DNA of 64,000 nt from Listeria aquatica FSL S10-1188 (GCF_000525795.1 NZ_AOCG01000001.1:89288-153287), one strand, 5' to 3'. Positions 8,037-18,125 are shown, counted from the stretch's first letter. Notes: generated from the sequence alone by a model not told the origin. A program made the numbers and translations.

Positions 8037-8367
8037 ACTTGAAAATTTAACAGCAAAAATCAATCAATTTAGGGAAGAGCGCAACTGGCGACAATTTCAT
8101 AAAGCTAAGGATCTGGCGATTTCTGTTAGCATCGAAGCGGCGGAACTGCTTGAAGATTTTCAGTGGAAAACAAGCGATGAGGCCATCCAGAAAAACAGCG
8201 AAAATATCAAAGAAGAAATTGCCGATGTGTTGATTTATAGCATTATGCTGGCAGATGATCTTGGGCTTGATATTGAGCAAATTATCGAAGAAAAACTTGA
8301 GAAAAATGCGATCAAATATCCAGTTGGGAAAAGCCGTAATACGAAAGCGAAATATACAGAACTTTGA
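8029..8367 (+). CDS. MazG-like nucleotide pyrophosphohydrolase
   Basis: 112-residue all-alpha NTP pyrophosphatase of the MazG/RS21-C6 (dCTPase-like) group, which hydrolyses nucleoside triphosphates to monophosphate and pyrophosphate. The metal-binding pattern is seen in SIEAAELLEDFQW (about 33-45) and EEIADVLIYSIMLADDLG (about 63-80), together ExxE...ExxD. No ATG fits. TTG at 8029 overlaps the DUF2075 stop by 8 bases, implying coupled translation. The gene is less AT-rich than the two domains before it. The association with a nuclease-helicase suggests a shared role in nucleotide or phage stress (inference). Confidence 0.85.
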   Translation: MNELENLTAKINQFREERNWRQFHKAKDLAISVSIEAAELLEDFQWKTSDEAIQKNSENIKEEIADVLIYSIMLADDLGLDIEQIIEEKLEKNAIKYPVGKSRNTKAKYTEL

Positions 8368-8380
8368 GAGGAGAATCCAA

Positions 8381-9474
8381 ATGACGAATGCGGAGGACAT
8401 GAAGGAAAGCTATCAAGCAACCACGTTTAAGCTTGCAGGAAGCGGTGCGCGGAATGTTGGTGTGCTAAAAGAAGCACTTCAAAATGTAGACGGGCAACTC
8501 GCAAGCGATATGTACGGTAGCGGGGAAGTGATTGAGAAGTTTGAACAGAAAATGGCGCGAATTTTGGGGGAAAGAAGCGGCGGTCTTTTTTCCAAGTGGT
8601 ACAATGGCGCAGCAAATTGCCTTACGTATTTGGTCAGATCAACGCAACAGTCTGCCAGCCGCATATCATCCGCTTGCGCACCTTGAGATCCATGAACAAG
8701 ATGGCTTAAAGAAAATCCACGGAATGGAGCCAGTTCTTCTGGGCGAAGCTGATCGGTTGATGCGCTTTTCGGATGTTGAAAAACTGGGGAATTCGGTTTC
8801 TTCTATTTTGATTGAGTTACCGCAGCGAGAATTAGGCGGGGAATTGCCAGATTTTGCTGAATTAGAAGCAATTTCGGATCACTCTAAGCAAAACGGCATT
8901 TTTCCTGCATCTGGATGGTGCTCGACTGTTCGAAGTCTTGCCTTACTACGGGAAAACTGCCGATCAAGTATGTGCGCTTTTCGATAGCGTTTATGTTTCC
9001 TTCTATAAAGGAATTGGTGGCGTCGCAGGAGCCATCCTCGCCGGGAAAGCAGCATTCACCGAGGAAGCTAAACTTTGGAAGCGGCGTTATGGCGGAGACT
9101 TGATCAGTTTGTATCCTTATATTCTTGCGGCTGATTATTATTTGGAAAAGCGCTTGCCTAAAATGGCTGAATATTTCGAAGCAAGTAAAGCGCTTGCCAA
9201 GCAATTTAATGCGCTACAAGATGTTAAAACTCGGCCGGAAGTTCCTGTTTCGAATATGTTTCATGTGCACGTTAGCCGGGAAACGGAAGAGATGCAAGCG
9301 ATTTTTACCGCGGTGCAGGAAAAAACGGATGTTGGAATTGTCGCAAATTTGCGGGACGGGACTTCTGCGGGTTCTTGCCAGTTTGAGTTGTCACTTGGGG
9401 ATTCGATCCAAGACATTTCGCGCGAGAAATTAGAGGAAGTGTTTCAAGAACTCGATCAGGCTTTGCGAAAATGA
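8381..9474 (+). CDS. threonine aldolase/beta-eliminating lyase family enzyme (two frame shifts as sequenced)
   Basis: PLP enzyme of the low-specificity threonine aldolase type, 363 residues once two one-base errors are removed: an extra G in GGGGG (8566-8570) and an extra T in TTTTT (8900-8904). The pieces then read SDMYGSGEVIEKFE, ILGKEAAVFFPSGTMAQQ, FLHLDGARLFEVLPYYGK and VYVSFYKGIGGVAGAILAG. HLDGAR is the PLP-pyridine Asp motif and SFYKG holds the Schiff-base Lys. It would cleave threonine or a related beta-hydroxy amino acid to glycine and an aldehyde. The ATG follows GAGAGGAG, 13 bases after the MazG gene. Confidence 0.82.
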
Positions 9475-9515
9475 GATTTTCTTTGGTATAATGCAGAAAA
9501 AATAGGGGGTGCTGA

Positions 9516-9875
9516 ATGATGGCTGAACAGCGTGTGTTTTCCATGAGCTTTGCGAGCATTTACAAGCTTTATATTCAAAAAGCTGAACGAAAAGGTCGCG
9601 AAAAAGCAGAGGTGGATGAAATTATTCGCTGGTTGACGGGATATCATCAGGAAGAGCTAGAAAAACAAGTCGCGAGTGAAATTGATTTTCGAACGTTTTT
9701 CGCAGAAGCGCCACAACTAAACCCAAATGCAGAACTCATTACGGGGGTCGTTTGTGGGGTGCGCGTTGAAGAAATCGAAGATCCACTGATGCAGAAAATT
9801 CGCTATTTGGATAAGCTAATTGATGAGCTGGCGAAAGGGAAGAAAATGGATAAAATATTACGAAAAGCCTTGTAA
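9516..9875 (+). CDS. DUF2200 family protein
   Basis: 119-residue small soluble protein matching DUF2200 end to end: [47 protein letters not shown] and [29 protein letters not shown]. The family has no assigned function. AGGGGG precedes two adjacent ATG codons (9516 and 9519); spacing slightly favours the first. TATAAT at about 9487 suggests its own promoter. A strong terminator follows at once. Confidence 0.85.
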   Translation: MMAEQRVFSMSFASIYKLYIQKAERKGREKAEVDEIIRWLTGYHQEELEKQVASEIDFRTFFAEAPQLNPNAELITGVVCGVRVEEIEDPLMQKIRYLDKLIDELAKGKKMDKILRKAL

Positions 9876-9876
9876 A

Positions 9877-9912
9877 AAAGAAGCTCGTTGTGACTAACAA
9901 CGAGCTTCTTTG
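9877..9912 (+). terminator. intrinsic terminator after DUF2200 gene
   Basis: AAAGAAGCTCGTTG and CAACGAGCTTCTTT form a 14-base perfect stem with a loop of about 6 bases. The T run after it is short. Confidence 0.8.
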
Positions 9913-9968
9913 AATGGCTATAGGTTTTAATGCTTTAAAATGAATTTTTTCACTTCTTCCCAAATAAG

Positions 9969-10015
9969 AAAAAGGTCATTCATTGACGAAAAAGCAATGA
10001 ATGCCCTTTTTTGCG
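9969..10015. terminator. convergent terminator before the AMP ligase gene end
   Basis: AAAAGGTCATTCATTG pairs with CAATGAATGCCCTTTT around a 9-base loop, with one mismatch. T runs exist on both strands, so it can serve the minus-strand AMP ligase gene and back up the DUF2200 terminator. Confidence 0.8.
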
Positions 10016-10020
10016 CTCGA

Positions 10021-11541
10021 TCAAGCGTTTAATTCTTTCTCCATTTTTAGGCGTTGAACTTTCATAGTTGCAGTGCGTGGGATGTCATCATAAGCCATTA
10101 AGATTGGCTCGTTCAGTTGCGGCAAGTCGCTTAAGGCCCCGTACCAAGCTTCCCAGTCCATTTCTCGCCCGCTTGCAACAGAGATGATCGGCTGCGGCGT
10201 GCCATTTTTCCCACGGATAATGACCACTTCATTCAAGAAACTTAGGGTGTCGAGGAGTTTGTCCTCAATGGCTAAGGTGCTTTCGATGTTTTCGACTAGA
10301 TCGACTTGGCGGTCAAGCAAAAGCAAAGCGCCGGCTTCATTTTTCATACCGTAATCGCCGCTATCCCAGAACGGGCCGTATACATTTTCATTGAAGCGAG
10401 CATCTTCTTTGTAATAGGTAAGGGCACGCCCTTTAGAGAGCATCTGAATGTTTCCTGGCGTGCCGTTTGGAACAACTTCGCCATCTTCTGAAACGATCCG
10501 AACGTCCGTCAAATTTTTCATGCCATATCCCATATTTCTTGCGTCGATTTTTTGTATGCTTTGTTTGGTGTGGAATCTTAGTATCATCGGACCGCACTCG
10601 CTTTGTCCGTAAACTTGCATAAATACGGGGCGATGTTCTTTTGAGCAATTTAGAAAAACGGCCATCGTTTCTTTGTTGATTGCATCAAATGTCGAGTGGA
10701 AATAGCGAATGCTTGCAAAGGTCTCTGGTTTTTCACGCGCTAGGTTCACCCATTGCACGAAATTATTTGGATGTGTTTCGACGATGTAAGGCTGATAAGT
10801 GGTCATAATGTGTTCGATGTTGGCTTCGTCGGGCTGGGCGATTGGAAACAGTGGGAATCCTTGAGACATCAAGGATGAGATGCCGATGTTAAAACGCGAA
10901 TGAACGGGCGAAATGTGAAAAGCAGCCAGTTTCTTTTCGCGAATCAAGCTGAGTACATTGCGTTGCCACTGCGTCCGGAAGCCCATTGAATTCGTACTGT
11001 GTGCAATCAGCTTTGGAATTCCTGTCGTGCCTGAGGTATGTGTCATATAGGAAATTTCATCAAGAGCTAATTTTTCTTGGGAAACAGGCGTCGTTTCGCT
11101 TGCTGCGCCAAGTTCTTCTGCACGAATCAATTTTTCTTCTGGGATGTTTTCCATTTGATGAGCTTTTTCGGCCGTTTCTTCATCGAATAAAATGTAAGGG
11201 AAGTCGAGTCGTTCAGCCAGAACATTCATGGTCTCAACTGGAAGATGGTAAGAGATCATTGCGGGAACGGCTCCGAGATAAGACGCAGCTACAGCGAGCA
11301 AGTAAGTATCAAATTTCGGCGATTTGTAAATGATGATCTTATCTTGTTTTTGGATGCCTCGTTCTTTGAGTAAGCTTGCTTTCTGGATGATCGCTTGGGC
11401 GCATTTCATGTAAGTGGTTTCAAGTTTGAGTTCGGGAAAAGCAGCAAGCGGTTCATCGAAGTAAATGGGAACTTCTGGGAAACGCTCGGCGGATGCTTGG
11501 AAATTGGAATACAAATTTAATGGTTCATATGGATTTCGCAT
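10021..11541 (-). CDS. AMP-dependent synthetase/ligase (acyl-CoA synthetase-like)
   Basis: 506-residue ANL-superfamily adenylating enzyme. The A3 phosphate-binding loop is YMTHTSGTTGIPKLIAHS (about 167-184), the A5-like segment is VYGQSECGP, and the A7 motif is DSGDYGM (about 400-406). It ends in TMKVQRLKMEKELN, where the usual A10 catalytic Lys motif (PRTxxGKxxR) appears as PRTATMKVQR. It should activate a carboxylate as an acyl-adenylate, probably for transfer to CoA. Substrate unknown. It is monocistronic, with AAAGGAG before the ATG and a TATAAT about 35 bases upstream. Confidence 0.85.
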   Translation of the reverse strand: MRNPYEPLNLYSNFQASAERFPEVPIYFDEPLAAFPELKLETTYMKCAQAIIQKASLLKERGIQKQDKIIIYKSPKFDTYLLAVAASYLGAVPAMISYHLPVETMNVLAERLDFPYILFDEETAEKAHQMENIPEEKLIRAEELGAASETTPVSQEKLALDEISYMTHTSGTTGIPKLIAHSTNSMGFRTQWQRNVLSLIREKKLAAFHISPVHSRFNIGISSLMSQGFPLFPIAQPDEANIEHIMTTYQPYIVETHPNNFVQWVNLAREKPETFASIRYFHSTFDAINKETMAVFLNCSKEHRPVFMQVYGQSECGPMILRFHTKQSIQKIDARNMGYGMKNLTDVRIVSEDGEVVPNGTPGNIQMLSKGRALTYYKEDARFNENVYGPFWDSGDYGMKNEAGALLLLDRQVDLVENIESTLAIEDKLLDTLSFLNEVVIIRGKNGTPQPIISVASGREMDWEAWYGALSDLPQLNEPILMAYDDIPRTATMKVQRLKMEKELNA

Positions 11542-11669
11542 AAAAAAACTCCTTTTTTATTCGTTCGTTATTATTATAACATGTTCAATATTTCACTTGT
11601 ATAAAAATTTGGTTTTTGAAGCTAAAATTGATAAGGTGAAGGTATCTAAAGGAAAAAGGAGCGATTTTA

Positions 11670-12095
11670 ATGCGCACAAAAGTAAGCTTATTAATTCGTA
11701 AACCGGTAAGTGAGGTCTTTCAAGCTTTCATCATTCCGGAAATCACCACTAGGTTTTGGTTCTCGAAAAGCTCGGGGAAGCTCGTTCAAGGTGAAAAGGT
11801 GACTTGGGAATGGGAGATGTACGGGGTGACGGATGGAGTGGTTGTTGAGGAAATTGTCCCGAACGAGCGGATTCGCATTCAAGCGCAAAATTTGCGGGAA
11901 ACCATTTTTCGCTTCGAGCCATTTTCTGATACGGAAACAATCGTCGAAATTGAGAATGGAGAGTTTGAAACGGTAGAGGAAATCATTGATACAACAGAAG
12001 GTTATACGCTTGTTTTGAGCGGACTTAAAGCTGTTCTTGAGCACGACCTCGACCTGCATTTGATCGAGGATAAACACCCCCATGACCGCATTTAG
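11670..12095 (+). CDS. SRPBCC/AHSA1 domain protein
   Basis: 141-residue START-like (AHSA1) protein. The typical elements are VSEVFQAFIIPEITTRFWF (about 11-29), WEWEMYGVTDGVVVEEIVPNERI (about 46-68) and a C-terminal helix with GWxxxL-like TLVLSGLKAVLEHDL. Such proteins bind hydrophobic ligands or act as co-chaperone-like factors, and the ligand here is unknown. The ATG follows AAAGGAG. It sits alone between two opposing transcription units and ends at a strong terminator. Confidence 0.85.
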   Translation: MRTKVSLLIRKPVSEVFQAFIIPEITTRFWFSKSSGKLVQGEKVTWEWEMYGVTDGVVVEEIVPNERIRIQAQNLRETIFRFEPFSDTETIVEIENGEFETVEEIIDTTEGYTLVLSGLKAVLEHDLDLHLIEDKHPHDRI

Positions 12096-12106
12096 TCGAC
12101 AACATG

Positions 12107-12154
12107 AAAAATTCAGGCTACTCTTTTTAAAATAGAGCGGCCTGAATTTTTTTA
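12107..12154. terminator. convergent terminator after SRPBCC gene
   Basis: AAAATTCAGGC (12107-12117) pairs with GCCTGAATTTT (12140-12150), with an inner CTACTCT/AGAG stem and seven T after it. It also lies just beyond the ABC permease stop on the minus strand. Confidence 0.85.
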
Positions 12155-12169
12155 TACGGACGAAGTGAG

Positions 12170-12932
12170 TTATTTCATTTTATTTTTATACGCTTTGATA
12201 GAAAGCAAGTAAAACAAAACAGCGATGCCCACTAGCCAAATGAAGGATGCTAAAATGGCGCCTGAATCGGGGTTTCCTGCAAATAAGGAACGGATTGCAT
12301 TAGCGATTTGTGTCATCGGTTGATGATCGGCGAAAACCTGTAACACTTTCCCCATGCCAGCTGTTGGAACAAAAGCTGAGCTTACGAACATTAAGCCAAG
12401 CAAAATGTAGCTAAAAACGCTCGCGCCTTCATAGGATTTGGATACAAGTCCGGCCAGAACGGCAATCCATGTGAAAGCAAAGACAGCTAAGATGACCAGT
12501 AGCAATGCGAGGAGCCATTCAGCCAAATTCGCATCGGGACGGAAACCCATCAAAAGAGAAATCAGCATGACGGCCGCAACGGAAAACAAATTCAAGAGAA
12601 GGGTCGCGATGACATGCCCGCTTAGGATTGAAGACTTGGCAATGGGCATGGAGTGAAAGCGTTCAAAGATGCCTTTTGTAATGTCTGTATTGACGCGAAC
12701 AGCGGTATAAGAAATACCCATCCCGATCGTCATTAGGAGGACGCCGGGAACGATGAAGTTCACATAATCGGCTTTTGGCATCGTCATGGCGCTCCCAAAG
12801 ATGTAAACAAAGGCAAGCATCATCATGATGGGCATGAGGATGGTAGTAATGATCGTATCAATACTTCGCAGTGAGTGTTTGATGACCCGACCACTCATGG
12901 TCCAGGTGTCGCTAAAAAAAGTAATGGCGCAT
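12170..12932 (-). CDS. ABC-2 type transporter permease (start region frame-shifted)
   Basis: About 253 residues with six hydrophobic segments, an ABC2_membrane (DrrB-like) exporter permease. The best start is the ATG at 12932, two bases after the ATPase stop. It reads MRHYFF and hits a stop in a T7 run (minus strand; plus 12914-12920); removing one base gives MRHYFFSDTWTMSGRVIKHSL and joins the long frame. The family motif region FERFHSMPIAKSSILSGHV (about 105-123) is present. With the ATPase and DUF1048 protein it forms an exporter, probably of drugs or lipid-like compounds. Confidence 0.85.
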
Positions 12933-12934
12933 AG

Positions 12935-13694
12935 TTATTCTCCTTTCTTTCCGGTCACAGCAAGAAAAATTTCTTCAAGTGACGGTTGTTTTTCGACGTA
13001 TTCGATTTTTTTTCGCCGGTAAAATGTTTTTTAATTCATCTAAAGTGCCTTGAACAATGATTTTGCCTTCATGAAGAATGGCAATTTGATCGGCTAGTGC
13101 TTCAGCTTCTTCCAGATATTGGGTAGTAAGAAAGATGGTGATGCCAGAAGCTGCCATTTTTCTGATCGTATCCCACAGTGCAAGACGCGCTTCTGGATCG
13201 AGTCCAACTGATGGTTCATCCAAAAAGACGAGTTCTGGGGAGCCTAGCATGGTCATAGCAAGGTCTAATCGGCGCTTCATACCACCAGAATAAGTGGATA
13301 AAGGCTTCCCACCAGCTTCCTCTAAGTCAAATTGTTTTAAGCTAGTTTCGGTGATAGCTTTCCGGTCGGGTAAATGCCGGAGTTTTGCAACGAGTTCCAA
13401 ATTTTCTCGTCCAGTTAAAATCTCGTCAACTGCAATATTTTGCCCCGTTAAACTGATTTTTTCGCGTACTTGTTCGGGCGATTTAGCCACATCGATTCCA
13501 CAAACCTCTGCTTTTCCTTCATCTGCTTGAATAAGTGTGGTCAATATTTTGATAGCTGTTGTTTTTCCGGCACCATTTGAACCAAGTAAGGCGAAGACGC
13601 TACCACGTTGAACTTGGAAATTGACGCCGTTTAAAACAGTGTGGTCTTTGTAGGCTTTTTTTAGCCCTTCAACAGAAACAGCAAGTGAAGTCAT
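12935..13694 (-). CDS. ABC transporter ATP-binding protein, DrrA-like (3' frame shift)
   Basis: About 252 residues. Walker A is GSNGAGKTT (about 38-46), the signature is YSGGMKRRLDLA (about 136-147), Walker B is LVFLDEPSVGLDP (about 157-169), and the switch His is at TQY rather than the usual TxH, a minor variation seen in DrrA-like proteins. The frame breaks in T8 (13006-13013); deleting one base restores ...KIEYVEKQPSLEEIFLAVTGKKGE and a stop at 12935. It energises the permease downstream. The ATG follows AGGAGG. Confidence 0.88.
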
Positions 13695-13695
13695 T

Positions 13696-14037
13696 TTATT
13701 TTCCTCCTAACTTTTTCATAATACTTTCATTTAGTGTCTTGCGTAAATCATCGGTATAAGTTCGGCAGTTGGCTAAAAGATCATCGCAAAATGCGGCTAC
13801 ATTCGTTCCTGTGATTTCTAAAACAGCTTTTCCTTCTGCTGAGCCAGCTTCAAATAAATCAATCAAATCATATTGAACTTTTAACATGTCATATCCGCTA
13901 CCCTTGGCAAAATTCCACATGTAATGTTGGATTTTGTCGTAAACGAATTGGTAATCTTCTGGGAGCTCCTTCACACGAGCCATCATTTCCCGGTATTCTT
14001 TTTTATCGCCCACCATTTTCTTGAGTAAATTCCACAT
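13696..14037 (-). CDS. DUF1048 family protein
   Basis: 113-residue helical protein of the DUF1048 family, recognisable from KKEYREMMARVKELPEDYQFVYDKIQHYMW (about 12-41) and a C-terminal conserved helical half. Members normally sit between a PadR-like repressor and an ABC-2 exporter. Here the ATPase starts immediately after the stop, but no PadR gene is next door. Function unknown; it is probably an accessory of the exporter. The ATG follows GAGGAGG. Confidence 0.82.
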   Translation of the reverse strand: MWNLLKKMVGDKKEYREMMARVKELPEDYQFVYDKIQHYMWNFAKGSGYDMLKVQYDLIDLFEAGSAEGKAVLEITGTNVAAFCDDLLANCRTYTDDLRKTLNESIMKKLGGK

Positions 14038-14072
14038 TGATATTCCTCCTCAATAATTTTAATTTTTATATG

Positions 14073-14160
14073 TAGTATTACTTAGTAGTAGGGGAAAGAA
14101 AAAAGTTTAAATGAAAATAATTAAACTTTCCTTTCACTATTTAGTATTGCTTATTACTGG
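14073..14160. promoter_or_regulatory. two direct copies of a TAGTATTRCTTA element upstream of DUF1048-ABC operon
   Basis: TAGTATTACTTAGTAGTAGG (14073-14092) and TAGTATTGCTTATTACTGG (14142-14160) share 15 or more positions and lie 69 bases apart, in the 190-base gap between the DUF1048 and MFS genes. They look like operator copies, possibly for a PadR-type repressor encoded elsewhere. The binding protein is not identified. Confidence 0.5.
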
Positions 14161-14228
14161 TACATCGTAACACCGAATAGTGAAGTTGTCAATAGAAAAA
14201 GGAAAATAATTTTCACATTATTTTCCTT

Positions 14229-15647
14229 TTAGGATGCATTTTGTTTTGGTAATCTAAAAACAAGCAGTAAGCAAACAAAGAGTAGAAGCAAGTTCACGTA
14301 GATGCTCATCTGCAAGCTAAACGAATATTTTTCTGCGATATTACTTAGCGAGGTCCCACTTAACGTGCGGAAATAAATCGAGCCGACGATCGCGATGCCA
14401 AATGAAGAGCCAACGCGCTGAGCTGTGTTGAAGATGCCGCTTGCACCACCACGATCATTTCCAGAAACGGTAGCCAGTGTGAAGCTGTTTAGTGGCGAGA
14501 TGATGACACCACTACCAAGCCCGGCAAGAAAAAGGGGAAAAACGGTGAGCCAAGGCGAAAAGGCACCGCTCTTCAAATGAAAAATCAAAGATGTGGCAGC
14601 CAGTCCGACCATCACGAGAATGAAGCCAATCATTAGTAGTTTCCTGCCCAGTTTTTGCATAAAGCGATTGCTATTTGCGGCTGCAAGCATGCTTCCAAGT
14701 GCGAAGGGACTAACGGCGAGGCCAGAAACTATAGCGGAGCGGCCAAAACCAGATTGCCACGTTAGTGAGAACACGAAAAAGATGCTCGTGAAAGCCGCGA
14801 AATAAACGAGTGAAAGAATCATGCCCGAAACGAAGGCTTTATTTTTCAAGAGCGTTGGTGAAATGAGTGGCTGTTTGCCTTGTTTTGCGGCATGAACGCT
14901 GTAAAGGTATAGACTGATTAAAATCGGGAGTGAAATCAGCATGAAAAGAATATCTTGCCACTTAAATCCTTGTGAACCATTTGAAATGACAGGATATAGC
15001 AAGAAAAGAAGTCCTGCTGTAAGTAAAAGGACGCTCAGGAAATCAAATGAAACTTTTTTACTTGTTTGATCTCGTTTGGGTAGGAAAAGAGCAGCGAGAA
15101 TCAAAGTCGCTAAGACGAAAGGAACATTGATGAAGAAAACAAAACGCCAGCCATTTTCTGAACCAAATAGTTGGATCAACAAGCCACCAGTGAAAGGCCC
15201 AATTGCAGTGGCAACTCCAATCACAGAACCAAGGATTCCGAAAGCCTGACCAAGCTTATTTCCTTTAAAAATGTCCATGATCATCGCATTGATTTGTGGG
15301 AAAAATAACCCAGCAGAAAGTCCTTGAATGATGCGTGACACAATCAAACTAGTTTCTGTTTGAGCGAAGCCAGCTGTAATGCTCATCAGTAAAAAAAGGG
15401 AAATACCGATCATATACAGATTTTTGCGGCCGAACTTATCACCCAGTCGACCAGCGAGGATTAAAATCAAGCCAAAGGCAAGCGCGTAGCCAGAAACGAC
15501 CCATTCGATCGAAGCGCTTGAGGCATTTAGAGCTTTTGTAATGTCAGGCAAAGCGACATTAACGACGGTCGTATCAAGGAGTGAAATAAAAGCGCCGAGC
15601 ATTATTGAAACGAGTGCGAGCTTCTCGGTGCGATGGTTATTTGTCAT
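14229..15647 (-). CDS. MFS drug efflux transporter, DHA2 (EmrB/QacA) type
   Basis: About 472 residues, 14 predicted membrane helices, in the DHA2 drug:proton antiporter family. Helix 1 carries SLLDTTVVNVALPDI (about 22-36, the family motif D1), loop 2-3 has GRLGDKFGRKN (motif A, about 66-76), and helix 5 has the motif C-like GSVIGVATAIGPFTGG. The ATG at 15647 is chosen because AGAGGTG lies 6 bases upstream. Substrates are probably lipophilic drugs or biocides (family knowledge). It is monocistronic. Confidence 0.92.
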   Translation of the reverse strand: MTNNHRTEKLALVSIMLGAFISLLDTTVVNVALPDITKALNASSASIEWVVSGYALAFGLILILAGRLGDKFGRKNLYMIGISLFLLMSITAGFAQTETSLIVSRIIQGLSAGLFFPQINAMIMDIFKGNKLGQAFGILGSVIGVATAIGPFTGGLLIQLFGSENGWRFVFFINVPFVLATLILAALFLPKRDQTSKKVSFDFLSVLLLTAGLLFLLYPVISNGSQGFKWQDILFMLISLPILISLYLYSVHAAKQGKQPLISPTLLKNKAFVSGMILSLVYFAAFTSIFFVFSLTWQSGFGRSAIVSGLAVSPFALGSMLAAANSNRFMQKLGRKLLMIGFILVMVGLAATSLIFHLKSGAFSPWLTVFPLFLAGLGSGVIISPLNSFTLATVSGNDRGGASGIFNTAQRVGSSFGIAIVGSIYFRTLSGTSLSNIAEKYSFSLQMSIYVNLLLLFVCLLLVFRLPKQNAS

Positions 15648-15786
15648 GGAAATCACCTCTAATGCCTAAATAGTAAGCTTAAAAAAAGAGTAGGTCAAGC
15701 AAGAACTGCGGATTTCGCTTGTTCATTTATCTGGCTTTCTCGAACTCTATTTGTTTTTTTGGTAATCGGCATGGATTACGTTAAAA

Positions 15787-15827
15787 AAGAGGCATCCAAA
15801 ATCATTTTATGATTTTGGATGCCTCTT
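15787..15827 (-). terminator. terminator of pflB
   Basis: AAGAGGCATCCAAAATCA pairs perfectly with TGATTTTGGATGCCTCTT around a 5-base loop. On the minus strand the stem is followed by six T, just after the pflB stop at 15844. Confidence 0.92.
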
Positions 15828-15843
15828 CAGCGATTATGAAAAA

Positions 15844-18125
15844 TCAACCTACTAATTTTTCATGGAACATTCTTTGGCAAAGTTCCATTTTTTGTTCTTC
15901 ATTTAAATCTTTTGTATTCAAGCAGTAGCCACTGATACGAAGGATAACAGGGATACCAGCTTTGATTTTTTCAACAACTTCTTCGTGGTTTAGCACGTTT
16001 AAGTTGATATGTTGTCCACCTTTTTCAAAGTAGCCATCTAAGATCCCAACAAGATTTGCGTGTTGTTCTTCAAATGTTTTACCAAACATTTTTGGTGCTC
16101 CTTGGATAGTTAACGAGATACCATCGTTTGCATAGTGGAACGGGATCTTCGTAAGACTTGCAAGGTTATCAAGGAAGCCACCTTTAGCTTTGTTCGATGG
16201 GTTAGCACCTGGCTAAAGAATTCAGGTTCTTCAATCATTTTGCCGTTTTCATCAAAGACTGGGCCACGGTGAACTGGAGAGTTCCCACATTGTTTCGAGT
16301 AAGCCACGTTAGAAGTGATTGTAAGAATCGAAACTGTTGCTTCACTGTCTTTATAAAGTTTGTGTGAATCTAATTTTTCTTTGAACATTTTAAGAACCAT
16401 AACAGCAATTTCATCCGCACGGTCATCGTTTTCACCATAACGTGGGAAGTCGCCTTCTACTTCATAGTCATAAACAAAGCCATCTTCATCACGAATCGTT
16501 TTAACTTTCGCGTATTTAATCGCACTTAAGCTATCTACAACATTCGCAAATCCGCAAATCCCAAATCCCATGTTTGCTGTAACTTTTGTTGGTAAGAAAG
16601 CCATTTGCATACTTTCATAGTTGTATTTATCAGTCATAAAGTGAATGATGTTCATCGCATCCACATAAGTGTCTGTGAGCCAGTCCATAGAAATATCAAA
16701 TTTCGAAAGCACTTCATCGTATTCAAGATATTCAGAAGTAATCGGTTCAACTACATCAAAGACGCGTTCTTCTTTGTGAAGGTCATCTCTTCCACCGTTG
16801 ATTGCTCCAAGTAAGCATTTAAGCACGTTAACACGAGCACCGAAGTATTGAAGGTTGTGTGTTTCGCCTTTATCTTTGTCTGCTTCAGGGTTTAGTGGGC
16901 TTACGCAACAAGAGATACACTGCATATCGCCGTAGCCTTCTTCTTGCATCAATTTGTCATTTTCGTATTGAATGGATGAATGTTTGACACTCATCTTCAT
17001 GCAGTAATTTTTGAATGTTTCAGGAAGACGCGCATCCCAAAGTACAGTCAGGTTTGGTTCAGCAGAGTTGCCAAGATTATCTAGGCAATGCAAGAAACGG
17101 AAATCCGTTTTAGTTACACGGTGACGACCATCAGCACCCATACCAGCCATTGAAGTTGTAACGAAAGTTGGGTTAGAAGCATAAAGTTCGTTGTATCCGT
17201 TTGTACGTGCAAAACGAACCATACGAAGTTTAAGTGTAAGTTGTTCAATCAATTCTTGTGCATCAAGTTCAGTAATGATACCACGTTCTAAATCACGTTG
17301 AATATAGATATCCAAGAAAATCGGAATACGACCGAATGAGCTTGCAGCACCATTCGCTTGTTTGATAGAAGCGAGGTAACCCATGTAAGTCCACTGAACA
17401 GCTTCATGCGCATTTTCAGCAGGGCGACCAAGTTCAAGTCCATATTCATTACCAAGTGTGATCAAGTCTTTTAATGCTTTAATTTGCATGTAGACTTCTT
17501 CACGCAAGCGAATATTTTCATCAGAAGTTACTGGAATTTGTTTCAAATCGTTTTGTTTTTCAGCAATTAAACGATCGACACCATAAAGAGCTGGTTTTTG
17601 ATAAAGACCGATGATTCTACCGCGAGAATAAGCATCTGGCAAACCGCTTACAATATGAGAGTGACGAGCGCGTTTAATATCATTTGTATATGCGCGGAAG
17701 ATACCGTCGTTTGCAGTTGGACGATTGTTTACAAAAAAGTCATGTGTTGCTTGATCCACTTCATAACCATTTTCAATTAAACATTGTTCAGCTGTACGAA
17801 GGCCACCATTTGGCATGAAAGCAAGTTTGAAAGGTTTATCTGTTTGTAAACCAACAACGACTTCCAAATCCTTATCTACATAGCCAGAAGTGTGAGAAGC
17901 GACGTTTGATACGATTTTGTTATCCATATCAAGTACGCCACCTTTGGCATCCATTTCAGCAACTAAATCATTGATCTTGTCGTTTAAAGCAGTAGTGCGA
18001 GGTGTACTATCTTCTAAAAAGGTTTCATCCCCATCATAAGGCGTGTAGTTGTCTTGAACAAATTGGCCGACATTGACAGTTTCTTGCCAAGCTGTACCAT
18101 TAAATCCTTCCCATGCTTTAGTCAT
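15844..18125 (-). CDS. pflB: pyruvate formate-lyase PflB (one frame shift as sequenced)
   Basis: Glycyl radical enzyme converting pyruvate and CoA to formate and acetyl-CoA in anaerobic mixed-acid fermentation, about 760 residues when one base is restored at GG (16211-16212), giving [21 protein letters not shown]. The catalytic cysteine pair is in [13 protein letters not shown] (about 415-427). The radical Gly is in [11 protein letters not shown] near the C-terminus, the RISGYC variant of streptococci and Listeria. The radical-SAM activase gene (pflA) is not adjacent. AGGAGG precedes the ATG. A cre-like site lies about 95 bases upstream. Confidence 0.96.

Noticed and set aside
11465..11701. 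Open frame across the AMP ligase/SRPBCC promoter region
   Set aside because: It lies antisense to the ligase start and ends inside the SRPBCC gene without a ribosome site.
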